Shown here: in pieces, positions 24,227-33,391 of the stretch
How positions within the stretch are numbered: position 1 is the stretch's first letter
Layout: each line of letters begins with the position of its first letter
Source: Oleispirillum sp963668495
Lineage (GTDB): Bacteria; Pseudomonadota; Alphaproteobacteria; Rhodospirillales; Rhodospirillaceae
Reading direction: 5' to 3'
NCBI GenBank assembly: GCA_963668495.1
Contig: OY764545.1
Span: forward strand, 2,108,001 to 2,172,000
DNA length: 64,000 nucleotides
Program-made: the position numbers and the translations under genes
Notes under the pieces: model-generated
Databases searched by the model: none
Told to the model about the DNA's origin: nothing
What the model saw: only the letters and a program-made list of their open reading frames with translations

Positions 24227-24985
24227 ATGAGCGAGGACAAGGACCAGCAAGAGCCGTCGATGGAGGATATTCTCGCCTCAATTCGTCGGATTTTGTCAGA
24301 TGATGAAGCGGACAATGGTGGTAAAGCCATCCCGCCTGCTGCTGAACCTCAGCCTCAACCGGTCGAGGAGCCTGCTCCTCCTGCGGAAGAGGAAATTCCT
24401 GTGGCCGAGCCGGAGCCGGAGCCTATGCCGGAACCAGAACCAGAGCCCGAGCCAGTTATTCCGGCTTTCGAACCGGAACCTGAACCCGAACCTGTTCCAA
24501 TGCCTGAACCAGACATTGAGCCAGAGCCGTTTGTCCCTGAGCCTGAAGTCGAACCTGAACCCATTGCCCTGATGATGGAAGATATGGTCGATGAAGAACC
24601 TGAAGATGACGTTCTGGATTTGACGGAATTCATGGCTGAAGAACCAGAAGATGATCCTTTAGAGGACTTCCTGGAGCCAGAACCAGAACCGCGTCCCATG
24701 TTCTCATTGTCTCATGAGTCTAATCTCATGGATGAGGTCCCGGATGTCTTGCTTGAAAAAACCACACAAGACGTATCCGAGCAGGCATTCGCAAGTCTGG
24801 CTAGCGTATTGGCTGAACGAAATGTCGGCATCGGTCAGTTGGGAATCACACTGGAAGAACTCGTCCGTGAGTTGCTGCGTCCGATCCTCAAAGTTTGGCT
24901 GGATGAGAATCTGCCGGTGATTGTGGAGCGGGTGGTTGAGCGCGAAGTTGAGCGGATCGTGAACCGTATCGGTCCAATGAAGTAA
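24227..24985 (+). CDS. popZ: Pole-organizing protein PopZ (DUF2497)
   Basis: 252 aa. The N-terminal conserved helix SMEDILASIRRILSDDE (about 11-27) is the partner-binding region of PopZ. It is followed by a long disordered stretch rich in Pro and Glu (about 40-160) and the C-terminal oligomerisation helices (LEELVRELLRPILKVWLDEN near 207, then an Arg/Glu helix). PopZ builds a polymer at the cell pole that anchors the ParB/parS centromere and recruits other regulators in alphaproteobacteria. It is preceded by the palindrome at 24161 and followed by a terminator at 24995. The repeated PE codons give strong ORF shadows on the other strand. Confidence 0.9.
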   Translation: MSEDKDQQEPSMEDILASIRRILSDDEADNGGKAIPPAAEPQPQPVEEPAPPAEEEIPVAEPEPEPMPEPEPEPEPVIPAFEPEPEPEPVPMPEPDIEPEPFVPEPEVEPEPIALMMEDMVDEEPEDDVLDLTEFMAEEPEDDPLEDFLEPEPEPRPMFSLSHESNLMDEVPDVLLEKTTQDVSEQAFASLASVLAERNVGIGQLGITLEELVRELLRPILKVWLDENLPVIVERVVEREVERIVNRIGPMK

Positions 24986-24994
24986 ATATATTGC

Positions 24995-25044
24995 CGATAA
25001 CACGGTGCGTTGATCGAGTTATTTCGTGTTATCGACGTTTTTTT
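24995..25044 (+). terminator. Terminator between popZ and valS
   Basis: The 10-bp perfect stem CGATAACACG/CGTGTTATCG (24995-25004 with 25025-25034) has a 20-base loop. Three bases later a run of seven T residues begins (25038-25044). It should end popZ transcription, leaving valS to a separate promoter. Confidence 0.75.
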
Positions 25045-25174
25045 CATACTTTTAACGGCGGGCGTCTTGCGTCCGTCGTTATCTTTTTCTACACAGAATG
25101 GTCAAATCAAGAATTGTCGGCTGCTGCCTCCGGGTTTGAGAGGCCGTGGCCCGTGTCGCCTTAAGAGGAACCCC

Positions 25175-27823
25175 ATGCTGGACAAAACGTATACCCCCGC
25201 TGATATCGAAGACACATTGTATCAACAGTGGGAAGGCTCCGGGGCATTTGCCTGTAATCCGGAAAGTTCTGCTGACCCGTATTGCATTATGATCCCGCCG
25301 CCGAACGTAACGGGCAGCCTGCATATGGGGCATGCTTTGACCTTTACCATTCAGGATACACTGATCCGTTATCAGCGTATGTCCGGCAAAGATACCCTGT
25401 GGCAACCGGGTACTGACCACGCCGGGATTGCAACGCAAATGGTTGTGGAACGCCAGCTGGCTGCCAAAAGCCTGACACGTCATGATTTGGGACGTGAAGG
25501 CTTCATTGAAGCCGTGTGGAAATGGAAACGGGAATCCGGTGGCACCATCACCAAACAGCTGCGCCGTTTGGGTGCATCTTTGGATTGGCCGCGTGAACGC
25601 TTCACAATGGATGAAGGGCTTGATCTTGCCGTACGTAAGGCCTTTGTTGCCCTGCATAAAGAAGGCCTGATCTATCGCGATAAACGTTTGGTGAACTGGG
25701 ACCCGAAACTGCATACGGCGATTTCGGACCTTGAAGTTGAGCAACGGGAAACCGTCGGTAAGCTTTGGCACCTGAAGTATCCGGTCAAAGATCAAGATGG
25801 TGTTTTCCTGACCGTGGCAACCACGCGCCCGGAAACCATGCTGGGTGATAGCGGTGTAGCCGTTCACCCGGAAGATGAGCGTTTCCAACACCTGATCGGC
25901 AAAAAAGTTGTGTTGCCGTTGGTGGGGCGTGAAATCCCGATTGTCGGTGATGAATACGCAGACCCGGAAAAAGGGTCCGGTGCCGTGAAAATTACGCCGG
26001 CACACGACTTCAATGACTTTGAAGTTGGTAAACGTCACGATCTGGAACTGATTAACGTTCTGGATATGAATGCACACATGACCGATGACGTTCCAGAGGC
26101 TTATCGCGGTCTTGACCGTTTCGAAGCACGGGACAAAATCATCGCTGATATGGATGCATTGGGACTGCTGGAAAAAATCGAAGATAACGCCATGACCCAG
26201 CCGTATGGTGACCGTTCCGGCGTTATCATTGAGCCGTGGCTGACGGACCAGTGGTTCGTGGATACCCGCGATATGGCTGCGGAAGCCCTGAAAGCAGTGG
26301 AAGAGGGCCGGACCAAATTTGTCCCGGAAAACTGGACCAAAACCTATTACGAATGGATGCGCAACATTCAGCCGTGGTGTATCTCACGTCAAATTTGGTG
26401 GGGGCATCAGGTTCCGGCATGGTATGGCCCGGATGGTGAAATCTTTGTCGAAATGACAGAGGAAGAAGCCCAAGCCGCTGCTGATGCACACTACGGCGAA
26501 AAAGTTGACCTGAGACGTGATACGGACGTTCTGGATACTTGGTTCTCCTCTGGCTTGTGGCCATTCTCGACCTTGGGCTGGCCCAACAAAACACCGGAAC
26601 TGGATCGGTATTATCCGACCGATTGTCTTGTGACGGGCTTTGATATCATTTTCTTCTGGGTTGCCCGGATGATGATGATGGGGCTGAAATTCATGGGCGA
26701 AGTTCCGTTTAAAACCGTTTACATCCATGCCTTGGTGCGTGATGAAAACGGGCAAAAAATGTCCAAATCCAAAGGCAACGTGATTGATCCTTTGAACCTG
26801 ATTGATACCTATGGTGCGGACGCATTGCGTTTCACATTGGCAGCAATGGCAGCTCAAGGGCGCGATGTGAAAATGTCCGAGAACCGTGTTCAAGGGTATC
26901 GGAACTTTGCCACCAAGTTGTGGAATGCCTCTCGCTTCTGTGAAATGAACGAGTGCAAACAAGTTGAAGGTTTTGATCCGGCACAGGTAAAACACGCCGT
27001 AAACCGTTGGATTTTGGGTAAACTTTCTGAAACGGTTACCGAAGTAACCCGCACCATGGACGCATATCGTTTCAACGATGTTGCATCGGCATTGTACCAC
27101 TTTACATGGAACAGTTTCTGTGACTGGTACCTTGAAATCGTCAAGCCGTTGTTTATGGGCGACGACGAAGCGGTCAAGGCGGAATCCCGTGCAACGGCGG
27201 CATATGTTCTGGATGAGTTGCTGAAACTGTTGCATCCGATTATGCCATACATCACAGAGGAACTTTGGGCCAAAACCTCGGAATCTGCCCGCGATCAACT
27301 GATCCTTGCCAAATGGCCGGTCGCCGGAGAAATTGACGAGGCCGCAACGGCTGATATCGATTGGGTTATCTCATTGATCACTGCAATCCGTTCTGCACGC
27401 AATGAGGTCAACGTCCCACCGTCGGCAAAAACCAAATTGTTGGTCCAAGAAGCCGATGCTGAATCCCGTCGTCGATTGCAGGACTATGCCCCGATTATCG
27501 AACGCTTGGCTCGGGTTGAGGAAAGCATGGATGCACCGAAAGACGATGACGTCAAAGGTGCCGTGCAGGTTGTTCTTGGCGCTGCTACGCTCGCAATTCC
27601 GTTGGCTGGTGTGATTGACTTTGAACAGGAGAAAGCTCGCCTGAACAAGGAATTGCAAAAGCTGGATAAGGAATTGGAACGCTTTAATAAAAAGCTGTCC
27701 AATGATAAATTCTTGTCTTCTGCTCCGGCTGAGATTGTTGAAGAACAACGTACCAAGCGTGAGGCTGCACTATTGCAACAAAGCAAAGTGCAAGAAGCCC
27801 TGAATCGTATCGAAAATCTTTGA
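25175..27823 (+). CDS. valS: Valine-tRNA ligase
   Basis: 882-aa class I aminoacyl-tRNA synthetase that attaches valine to tRNA-Val. The HIGH-type motif reads PNVTGSLHMGHAL at about 45-57 and KMSKS is at about 528-532, with a CP1 editing domain between them. The C-terminus ends in a coiled-coil arm (QEKARLNKELQKLDKELERF) used for tRNA binding. The start at 25175 has AGAGGAA at 25164; an upstream extension of 55 codons has no family resemblance. It follows popZ but is separated from it by a terminator. The leader shows no T-box. Confidence 0.98.
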   Translation: MLDKTYTPADIEDTLYQQWEGSGAFACNPESSADPYCIMIPPPNVTGSLHMGHALTFTIQDTLIRYQRMSGKDTLWQPGTDHAGIATQMVVERQLAAKSLTRHDLGREGFIEAVWKWKRESGGTITKQLRRLGASLDWPRERFTMDEGLDLAVRKAFVALHKEGLIYRDKRLVNWDPKLHTAISDLEVEQRETVGKLWHLKYPVKDQDGVFLTVATTRPETMLGDSGVAVHPEDERFQHLIGKKVVLPLVGREIPIVGDEYADPEKGSGAVKITPAHDFNDFEVGKRHDLELINVLDMNAHMTDDVPEAYRGLDRFEARDKIIADMDALGLLEKIEDNAMTQPYGDRSGVIIEPWLTDQWFVDTRDMAAEALKAVEEGRTKFVPENWTKTYYEWMRNIQPWCISRQIWWGHQVPAWYGPDGEIFVEMTEEEAQAAADAHYGEKVDLRRDTDVLDTWFSSGLWPFSTLGWPNKTPELDRYYPTDCLVTGFDIIFFWVARMMMMGLKFMGEVPFKTVYIHALVRDENGQKMSKSKGNVIDPLNLIDTYGADALRFTLAAMAAQGRDVKMSENRVQGYRNFATKLWNASRFCEMNECKQVEGFDPAQVKHAVNRWILGKLSETVTEVTRTMDAYRFNDVASALYHFTWNSFCDWYLEIVKPLFMGDDEAVKAESRATAAYVLDELLKLLHPIMPYITEELWAKTSESARDQLILAKWPVAGEIDEAATADIDWVISLITAIRSARNEVNVPPSAKTKLLVQEADAESRRRLQDYAPIIERLARVEESMDAPKDDDVKGAVQVVLGAATLAIPLAGVIDFEQEKARLNKELQKLDKELERFNKKLSNDKFLSSAPAEIVEEQRTKREAALLQQSKVQEALNRIENL

Positions 27824-27831
27824 ACAATACT

Positions 27832-27876
27832 GCGGCTTCGTGTTTCTATATGAAATGCGAAGCCGCGTTGTTTTCA
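27832..27876 (+). terminator. Probable terminator of valS
   Basis: The 9-bp stem GCGGCTTCG/CGAAGCCGC (27832-27840 with 27858-27866) is followed by GTTGTTTT. The 17-base loop and broken T-run make it weaker than the others in the window. Confidence 0.6.
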
Positions 27877-27897
27877 TAATTGTACAGAGATCGTCCA

Positions 27898-28740
27898 ATG
27901 CCCATGATCCAGTGGTCCAAGCGTTTTGAACTTGGCGTAAAATTCATCGATGATGATCACAAGGTTCTGGTTGATTTGATCAATCGTATGAACGAAGCAT
28001 CGCGGATGAATGGGGCGCTGAGTGATGTTGGGGCTATTTTGTCCGCGCTTGTGGACTATACCCGTTACCACTTCGCCCGAGAAGAACAGGCACAGCGGAT
28101 TTCCGGCTATCCCGATGTGGATGACCATAAGGTCAAACATCATGAACTGGCAACAAAAGCCGCAGGACTGTTTGAAGACTTTCGTAAAGACCCGGCCTCC
28201 GTCGATGTTGGAGACTTGCTGGACTTTATGAGTGACTGGCTTATGGACCATATCCTGCTACATGATATGGCCATTCGTCCCTATGTTCTGGCATCCAAAG
28301 AAGCGGTTATTTCAGCGGAAACCGTGAGCTACACCAGCGTCCTTTCGGGCGAGGATGATCCGGTTGAGGTGGATTGGAGTAATCTTTCGGTATTGGTCCT
28401 TGAAGATAGCAAGGCGTTTGCCAGTGTCCTCAACGCTATCCTTAAGAATATTGGTGTTGGGCAGGTTGATCTGACTTCAACCGTGGATGAAGCCATGGAG
28501 AAGGCGACAACCACCGCCTATAACGTTATTCTTACCGATTGGCGTTTGTCTGAAAGCGATGGCATGGATTTCATCAAGCTGCTGCGCCAACAAGGGATTA
28601 ATGTCCCCGTTGTGGTGCTGACTGGCTATGTGGATGAAAGCATGGAAAGCACCCGGGAAGGCTTTAGTGCTTCTGAATGGCTGCAAAAACCCATAACTTC
28701 GGCGGAACTGACATCCTGCCTGCTGCGACAGATTGCATAA
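27898..28740 (+). CDS. Hemerythrin-receiver fusion protein
   Basis: 280 aa. Residues 1-130 are a bacteriohemerythrin domain with all seven di-iron ligands visible: His21, His58, Glu62, His77, His81, His118 and Asp123. Residues 162-280 are a response-regulator receiver domain with the acidic pair Glu169/Asp170, the phosphate acceptor Asp214 (ILTDWRLS), Thr242 and Lys264. There is no DNA-binding or enzymatic output domain. It probably couples O2 or NO binding at the di-iron site to a phosphorelay, for example in aerotaxis. It is a single gene; the ATG at 27898 was chosen, with TTG 27880 possible. No histidine kinase is nearby. Confidence 0.9.
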   Translation: MPMIQWSKRFELGVKFIDDDHKVLVDLINRMNEASRMNGALSDVGAILSALVDYTRYHFAREEQAQRISGYPDVDDHKVKHHELATKAAGLFEDFRKDPASVDVGDLLDFMSDWLMDHILLHDMAIRPYVLASKEAVISAETVSYTSVLSGEDDPVEVDWSNLSVLVLEDSKAFASVLNAILKNIGVGQVDLTSTVDEAMEKATTTAYNVILTDWRLSESDGMDFIKLLRQQGINVPVVVLTGYVDESMESTREGFSASEWLQKPITSAELTSCLLRQIA

Positions 28741-28780
28741 CGCAGCCCAAAACGTGGAAGTTATGCGCATTTTTTGCGCA

Positions 28781-29593
28781 TTAATCAGAAAGCCTCAGGC
28801 GACACCAAACAGGTGTGTGGTCTGAGGCTTTTTCTTTGCCTCGCGGTTCGCTATCAATCCCGGCAGTGTGTAATTTGTCTGCGAGTGACGGGGATGCCAG
28901 CAGAAAATCAATGCGAATACCGTTGTTTTTTTGCCATGCTCCGGCTTGATAATCCCAGAACGAATATTGTCCTGCGCGGGCATCACGGGCTCGGAAGGTA
29001 TCCGTCCAGCCTTGGTGCAGCAAGGCATTGAATTTGTTGCGTGTTTCCGGGCGGAAAAGGGCATCATTTACCCAGCGTTCTGGATCATAACAGTCATCGG
29101 GGGTTGGAATGACATTATAGTCACCGCCCAAAACTGTCGGAATGCCGTCGGACAGCAGACTTTGTGCATGTCGGTTCAGTCGATCCATCCATGCAAGCTT
29201 ATAGGTGAACTTTTCGTGCGGTTCATGCGGCGGGCTGCCAATCGGATTGCCGTTGGGCAGATACAGTGCGGCAACCCGTATGGGCAAGCCTTGGTCCTTG
29301 CCGACAATGGCTTGAATGTAACGGGCTTGTTCATCTGACTCGTCACCGGGCAAGCCTATGGACACTTCGTCAATGCCGACCTTGGATAATATCGCAACAC
29401 CGTTATAGGTTTTTTGCCCATGGACAGCGACCTTATAACCCGCAGCCTCGAAATCAAATGCAGGGAAGGCGTTATCCATGCATTTGATTTCTTGAAGCAG
29501 CACGACATCGGGCTGAAATGATTGCAGCCAGTCCAAAATCGCGGGCAAGCGGGCTTTAACAGAGTTAACGTTCCATGTTGCGAGTGTCAGCAC
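28781..29593 (-). CDS. xthA: Exodeoxyribonuclease III
   Basis: 270 aa, AP endonuclease/3'-5' exonuclease of the EEP fold used in base-excision repair. The N-terminal LATWNVNSVKARL and LLQEIK (catalytic Glu near residue 34) are followed by GGDYNVIP near 147 and the final SDHTPVW motif. I chose a GTG start at 29593, which gives the usual MLTLATWNVNS beginning and has AAGG 9 bases upstream; a TTG start at 29614 is in frame. It lies 38 bases after the methyltransferase gene on the same strand, so the two may form a transcript. Confidence 0.93.
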   Translation of the reverse strand: MLTLATWNVNSVKARLPAILDWLQSFQPDVVLLQEIKCMDNAFPAFDFEAAGYKVAVHGQKTYNGVAILSKVGIDEVSIGLPGDESDEQARYIQAIVGKDQGLPIRVAALYLPNGNPIGSPPHEPHEKFTYKLAWMDRLNRHAQSLLSDGIPTVLGGDYNVIPTPDDCYDPERWVNDALFRPETRNKFNALLHQGWTDTFRARDARAGQYSFWDYQAGAWQKNNGIRIDFLLASPSLADKLHTAGIDSEPRGKEKASDHTPVWCRLRLSD

Positions 29594-29631
29594 GAGTAGC
29601 AGCCTTTGCAGCAAAGCACAGCCGCCACCTG

Positions 29632-30252
29632 TCAGGATTTCCGCAAGGTCACGATGCGCAGATGAATATCTGGCTTCATAATAAAGGCTTCTTGTTTTTC
29701 TTCAACGATTGCGCACAGGCCATCGCCCACAAGCTGCCTAAGGGCTTCACTGTAGCCGTTGCTTTCAAAAATATCCTGATGAATGGTGATGCAGGCGATG
29801 CCGCCGGGTTTCAACATTCTGAGCATATTTTTGATGCCTAGGGGACTGGCATGTCCCTGAATGAAGAGGCCAACACTAACCACAGCGTCATAGGCTTCTT
29901 TTGGCTGAATGCGGTGATCCAGAACATCAAGAAGCCACAATTGATTATAGACGGCTCTGTCTTCAGCTCGTGAGAGCATGGCGGCTGAAATATCCAGTCC
30001 ATCGATATTTGTGTAACCACGCCCTTTCAGGGCTTTACCAACCCAGCCCGTGCCGCAGCCAACATCCATAATTTTGGCGGCCTTATTTGGAAGATGGCGT
30101 TCCAGAGCTTCGCACGCTTTGTCAGGGGCAACGTAATCGAGGCTTTGGAATTCTGAATCATAGGTTTCGGCCCAATCGCTGTAGAACCGAACAACACAAT
30201 CAAAATTCGGGAGTGTTCCCGTTTCTGGTTGGATGCGAAGACAAGAGGCCAT
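29632..30252 (-). CDS. Class I SAM-dependent methyltransferase
   Basis: 206 aa. Motif I IMDVGCGTGWVGKAL is near residue 60, and the acidic residue that binds the SAM ribose is in GLDISAAML near 84. Motif post-I and a DAVVSVGLFIQGH segment are near 122. The N-terminal FYSDWAETYDSEF is the tyrosine-rich start common in Williams-Beuren-27-like methyltransferases. The substrate is unknown. It precedes xthA on the same strand and is divergent from dgt. Confidence 0.85.
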   Translation of the reverse strand: MASCLRIQPETGTLPNFDCVVRFYSDWAETYDSEFQSLDYVAPDKACEALERHLPNKAAKIMDVGCGTGWVGKALKGRGYTNIDGLDISAAMLSRAEDRAVYNQLWLLDVLDHRIQPKEAYDAVVSVGLFIQGHASPLGIKNMLRMLKPGGIACITIHQDIFESNGYSEALRQLVGDGLCAIVEEKQEAFIMKPDIHLRIVTLRKS

Positions 30253-30468
30253 TTTACCCTCCGCTGCTTTTGAAATGAGTTTCTTTCCGCGTACGGTTCG
30301 CTATGTCCGTATACCTACCCAGGGTAGTATGTTTGCGGATATTAATTAATTAGGTGATGTTTTCCTGTGCCAATTACAAATGATAAAAAAGTTAAATAGG
30401 CCCACGGAACCGGATGGATGGGTGTAAAGTGATGACTTTAATTGTGTTTCGGTCTAATCTTTTTTCCC

Positions 30469-31641
30469 ATGATTACGTCACAGTGTATGGCACCCTTGGC
30501 ATCCTATGCCTGTCTGCCTCAAGATTCTCGAGGGCGGCTGTTTGGCGAGCCGTCCGATCATCGCCGGACACCGTATCAGCGTGACAGGGACCGTATCATC
30601 CACGCTGCTGCCTTTCGACGTCTCTCATCCAAGACACAGGTTTTTGTCTATCACGAGGGAAACAGCTATCGTACCCGTTTGAGCCATTCTCTTGAAGTGG
30701 CGCAAATTGCACGGTCCATTGCTCGTGAATTACATCTGAATGAAGATCTGGCGGAGGCCGTGGCCCTGTCCCATGATTTGGGCCATTCTCCATTCGGGCA
30801 TGCGGGCGAAGATGTGCTTAAACAGTGCATGGAGCCGTACTGCGGTTTTGATCATAATGCCCAGTCCCTGAAAGTCGTAACCCGGCTTGAGCGGCACTAT
30901 GCTCAGTTTGATGGTTTGAATCTGACTTGGGAGACTCTTGAAGGGTTGGTAAAGCATAATGGTCCACTGACCGGGGCTATTCCGCAATACATCCGCAATT
31001 TTGATGCGGAATTCCCACTGGATTTATCCGGGTGTGCCAGCCTTGAAGCACAGATCGCCGCCGTTGCCGATGACATCGCTTATAACAATCATGATATTGC
31101 CGATGGTGTGCGCGCTGGATTATTCAGTTTGGATGATATCCGCGATGTTCCTTTGGTTGGGCCATGTTTGCTGGAAGTTGAAGCAATGTATCCCGGCCTT
31201 GATCGTACCCGTTTGGTGCATGAAACCGTGCGCCGTATGATCAGTGCGATGGTGTCCGATGTGGTGGATACGGCCCGTGCAGCTCTGTCTGAATATCATG
31301 TTCGAACTGTTGATGATGTACGTGCAGCAGGAAAATCCCTTGTGGTTTTCTCTCAACATATGGCAGAAACAGATCGAGCCTTGAAACAGTTTTTGTTTCC
31401 CAATATGTATCGCCACTACAAGGTTATGCGTGCTACCTCTAAGGCTAGACGCGTGGTCCATGACCTTTTTACCTTGCTGCTGGACGAGCCCCGATTGTTG
31501 CCAACGGATTGGAGGCAACGATGTGGTGCTCCGAAAACACCGCAAACCGCAGAAGTTGTTTGTGATTACGTAGCCGGGATGACGGACCGTTTTGCCCTTG
31601 ATGAACATGCACGCTTGTTTGATCCGAAAGTTAATCCATGA
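30469..31641 (+). CDS. dgt: Deoxyguanosinetriphosphate triphosphohydrolase
   Basis: 390-aa HD-domain phosphohydrolase that splits dGTP (or other dNTPs) into the nucleoside and triphosphate. The N-terminal DRDRIIHAAAFRRLSSKTQVF and RLSHSLEVAQIARSIA are family signatures, and SHDLGHSPFGHAGE holds the catalytic HD pair. The start is uncertain: ATG 30469 was used, with ATG 30487 and a start at 30442 also in frame and no clear ribosome site. It opens the long run dgt-argS-SPOR-nagZ-scpAB. The stop overlaps argS by 4 bases. Confidence 0.93.
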   Translation: MITSQCMAPLASYACLPQDSRGRLFGEPSDHRRTPYQRDRDRIIHAAAFRRLSSKTQVFVYHEGNSYRTRLSHSLEVAQIARSIARELHLNEDLAEAVALSHDLGHSPFGHAGEDVLKQCMEPYCGFDHNAQSLKVVTRLERHYAQFDGLNLTWETLEGLVKHNGPLTGAIPQYIRNFDAEFPLDLSGCASLEAQIAAVADDIAYNNHDIADGVRAGLFSLDDIRDVPLVGPCLLEVEAMYPGLDRTRLVHETVRRMISAMVSDVVDTARAALSEYHVRTVDDVRAAGKSLVVFSQHMAETDRALKQFLFPNMYRHYKVMRATSKARRVVHDLFTLLLDEPRLLPTDWRQRCGAPKTPQTAEVVCDYVAGMTDRFALDEHARLFDPKVNP

Positions 31642-33389
31642 ACCTGTTTAGTGAATTTAAGACCCATATCGTTTCTGTTATTGCCGGATTACAGGCGGAC
31701 GGGCAATTACCGCCCGACCTTGATACCTCGCGTGTGTCTGCCGAACCGCCCCGCGACCCATCCCATGGTGAGATTTCCACCAACGCAGCCATGGTTCTGT
31801 CCAAGCCCGCAGGAATGAAGCCGCGTGATCTCGCCGCGATTTTGTCTGAAAAACTGGCGCAAATTTCGGGGGTAGAAGCTGCCGAGATTGCCGGGCCGGG
31901 ATTTATCAATTTGCGACTTGCTGAATCATTTTGGCATGATCAGTTGCGCACAATTCTGAAGGCCGGGGTCGATTACGGCTCTTCGAATATGGGGCAGGGG
32001 CATCCGGTCAATGTGGAATATGTGTCGGCTAATCCCACTGGTCCCATGCATGTGGGGCACGGACGCGGTGCTGTGGTCGGGGATGTGTTGGCGTCCTTGC
32101 TGGCAAAGGCTGGATACAATGTGACTCGCGAATACTACGTCAATGATGCCGGAGCCCAGGTCGATGTGTTGGCGCGATCGCTGCATCTGCGATATCGCGA
32201 AGCCTTAGGTGAGGAAATCGGTACTATCCCGGAAGGGTTATATCCGGGGGATTACCTGATTCCGGTTGGGCAGGCTTTGGCAAAAGAACTGGGCGCATCT
32301 TTCCAAACCGCACCGGAAAGTGAATGGTTGCCGGAATTTCGGACACGTGCCGTTGCCGCGATGATGGATTTGATCCGCGACGATTTGGCGGCATTGGGTG
32401 TGAAGCATGATGTCTTCACATCGGAAGATGCGCTGGTTAAACGTGGTGGCGTGCAAGATGCGTTTGATTATCTGGTTGATCAGGGTCTGATCTACGAAGG
32501 TGTTTTGGAACCGCCGAAAGGGAAAACCCCTGAGGATTGGGAACCGCGTCCGCAAACTTTGTTCCGTGCATCTGACTTTGGTGATGATGTTGATCGTCCG
32601 CTGAAGAAATCCGATGGCAGTTGGACCTATTTTGCTTCTGATATTGCCTACCATTTCGATAAGTCCCGTCGTGGTGCCAAAACCATGATTGACGTGTTTG
32701 GTGCAGACCACGGTGGTTACGTCAAACGGATGAAAGCTGCGGTCAAAGCCATGACAGGCGGCGCTTCCGAATTGGAAGTCAAACTGTGCCAAATGGTGAA
32801 CCTTTTGCGCGATGGCGAGCCGTTCAAAATGTCCAAACGGGCAGGAACCTTTGTCACGCTGCGTGAAGTGATTGATGATGTGGGCAAGGATGTTGTTCGT
32901 TTCATCATGCTGACCCGCAAAAACGATGCTCACTTGGACTTCGATTTGAAAAAAGTAACGGAGCAGTCCAAGGACAATCCGGTCTTTTACGTTCAATATG
33001 CCCATGCGCGCGCATTTTCCGTTGTTCGCCATGCGGGTGAGGCAATGAGCCATGTAAACCTGACGCCGGAATCTTTGGCTGTTGCTGATTTTTCTGCTTT
33101 GAAAGACGATGCGGAAATTGCCCTGATCAAAACCTTATGTGAATGGCCACGTGTGGTGGAAGCTGCGGCGGAAACCCATGAACCGCATCGGATTGCCTAT
33201 TATCTGAATGATGTGGCGTCTGCGTTCCATAGTCTTTGGAACAAGGGTCGCGAAGCATCCGAACTGCGTTTCCTGCAAGTTGATGATGTTGCAGGATCAG
33301 TTGCACGGGTGGCGTTGGTTCGTGCGATGGCAATGGTGATTGCCTCCGGCTTGATGGTATTGGGTGTTACCCCGGTTGAGGAGATGTAA
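31638..33389 (+). CDS. argS: Arginine-tRNA ligase
   Basis: 583-aa class I synthetase that charges tRNA-Arg. It has the N-terminal Add1 domain, then SANPTGPMHVGHGRG near residue 130 as the HIGH region. FKMSKRAG near 395 is the KMSKS loop; its canonical form is rare in ArgS, and here it reads KMSKR. A DALR anticodon-binding domain is at the C-terminus. The start codon overlaps the dgt stop (ATGA), and the next gene begins 2 bases after its stop. Confidence 0.97.
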   Translation: MNLFSEFKTHIVSVIAGLQADGQLPPDLDTSRVSAEPPRDPSHGEISTNAAMVLSKPAGMKPRDLAAILSEKLAQISGVEAAEIAGPGFINLRLAESFWHDQLRTILKAGVDYGSSNMGQGHPVNVEYVSANPTGPMHVGHGRGAVVGDVLASLLAKAGYNVTREYYVNDAGAQVDVLARSLHLRYREALGEEIGTIPEGLYPGDYLIPVGQALAKELGASFQTAPESEWLPEFRTRAVAAMMDLIRDDLAALGVKHDVFTSEDALVKRGGVQDAFDYLVDQGLIYEGVLEPPKGKTPEDWEPRPQTLFRASDFGDDVDRPLKKSDGSWTYFASDIAYHFDKSRRGAKTMIDVFGADHGGYVKRMKAAVKAMTGGASELEVKLCQMVNLLRDGEPFKMSKRAGTFVTLREVIDDVGKDVVRFIMLTRKNDAHLDFDLKKVTEQSKDNPVFYVQYAHARAFSVVRHAGEAMSHVNLTPESLAVADFSALKDDAEIALIKTLCEWPRVVEAAAETHEPHRIAYYLNDVASAFHSLWNKGREASELRFLQVDDVAGSVARVALVRAMAMVIASGLMVLGVTPVEEM

Positions 33390-33391
33390 AC

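Noticed and set aside
24355..24699. Long minus-strand frame made almost only of Ser and Gly inside popZ
   Set aside because: It is the reverse reading of the Pro-Glu codons of popZ, with no ribosome site and no plausible protein composition.
24986..25174. T-box riboswitch before valS
   Set aside because: No T-box sequence or specifier stem is visible; the hairpin there is a plain terminator and T-boxes are rare in this group.
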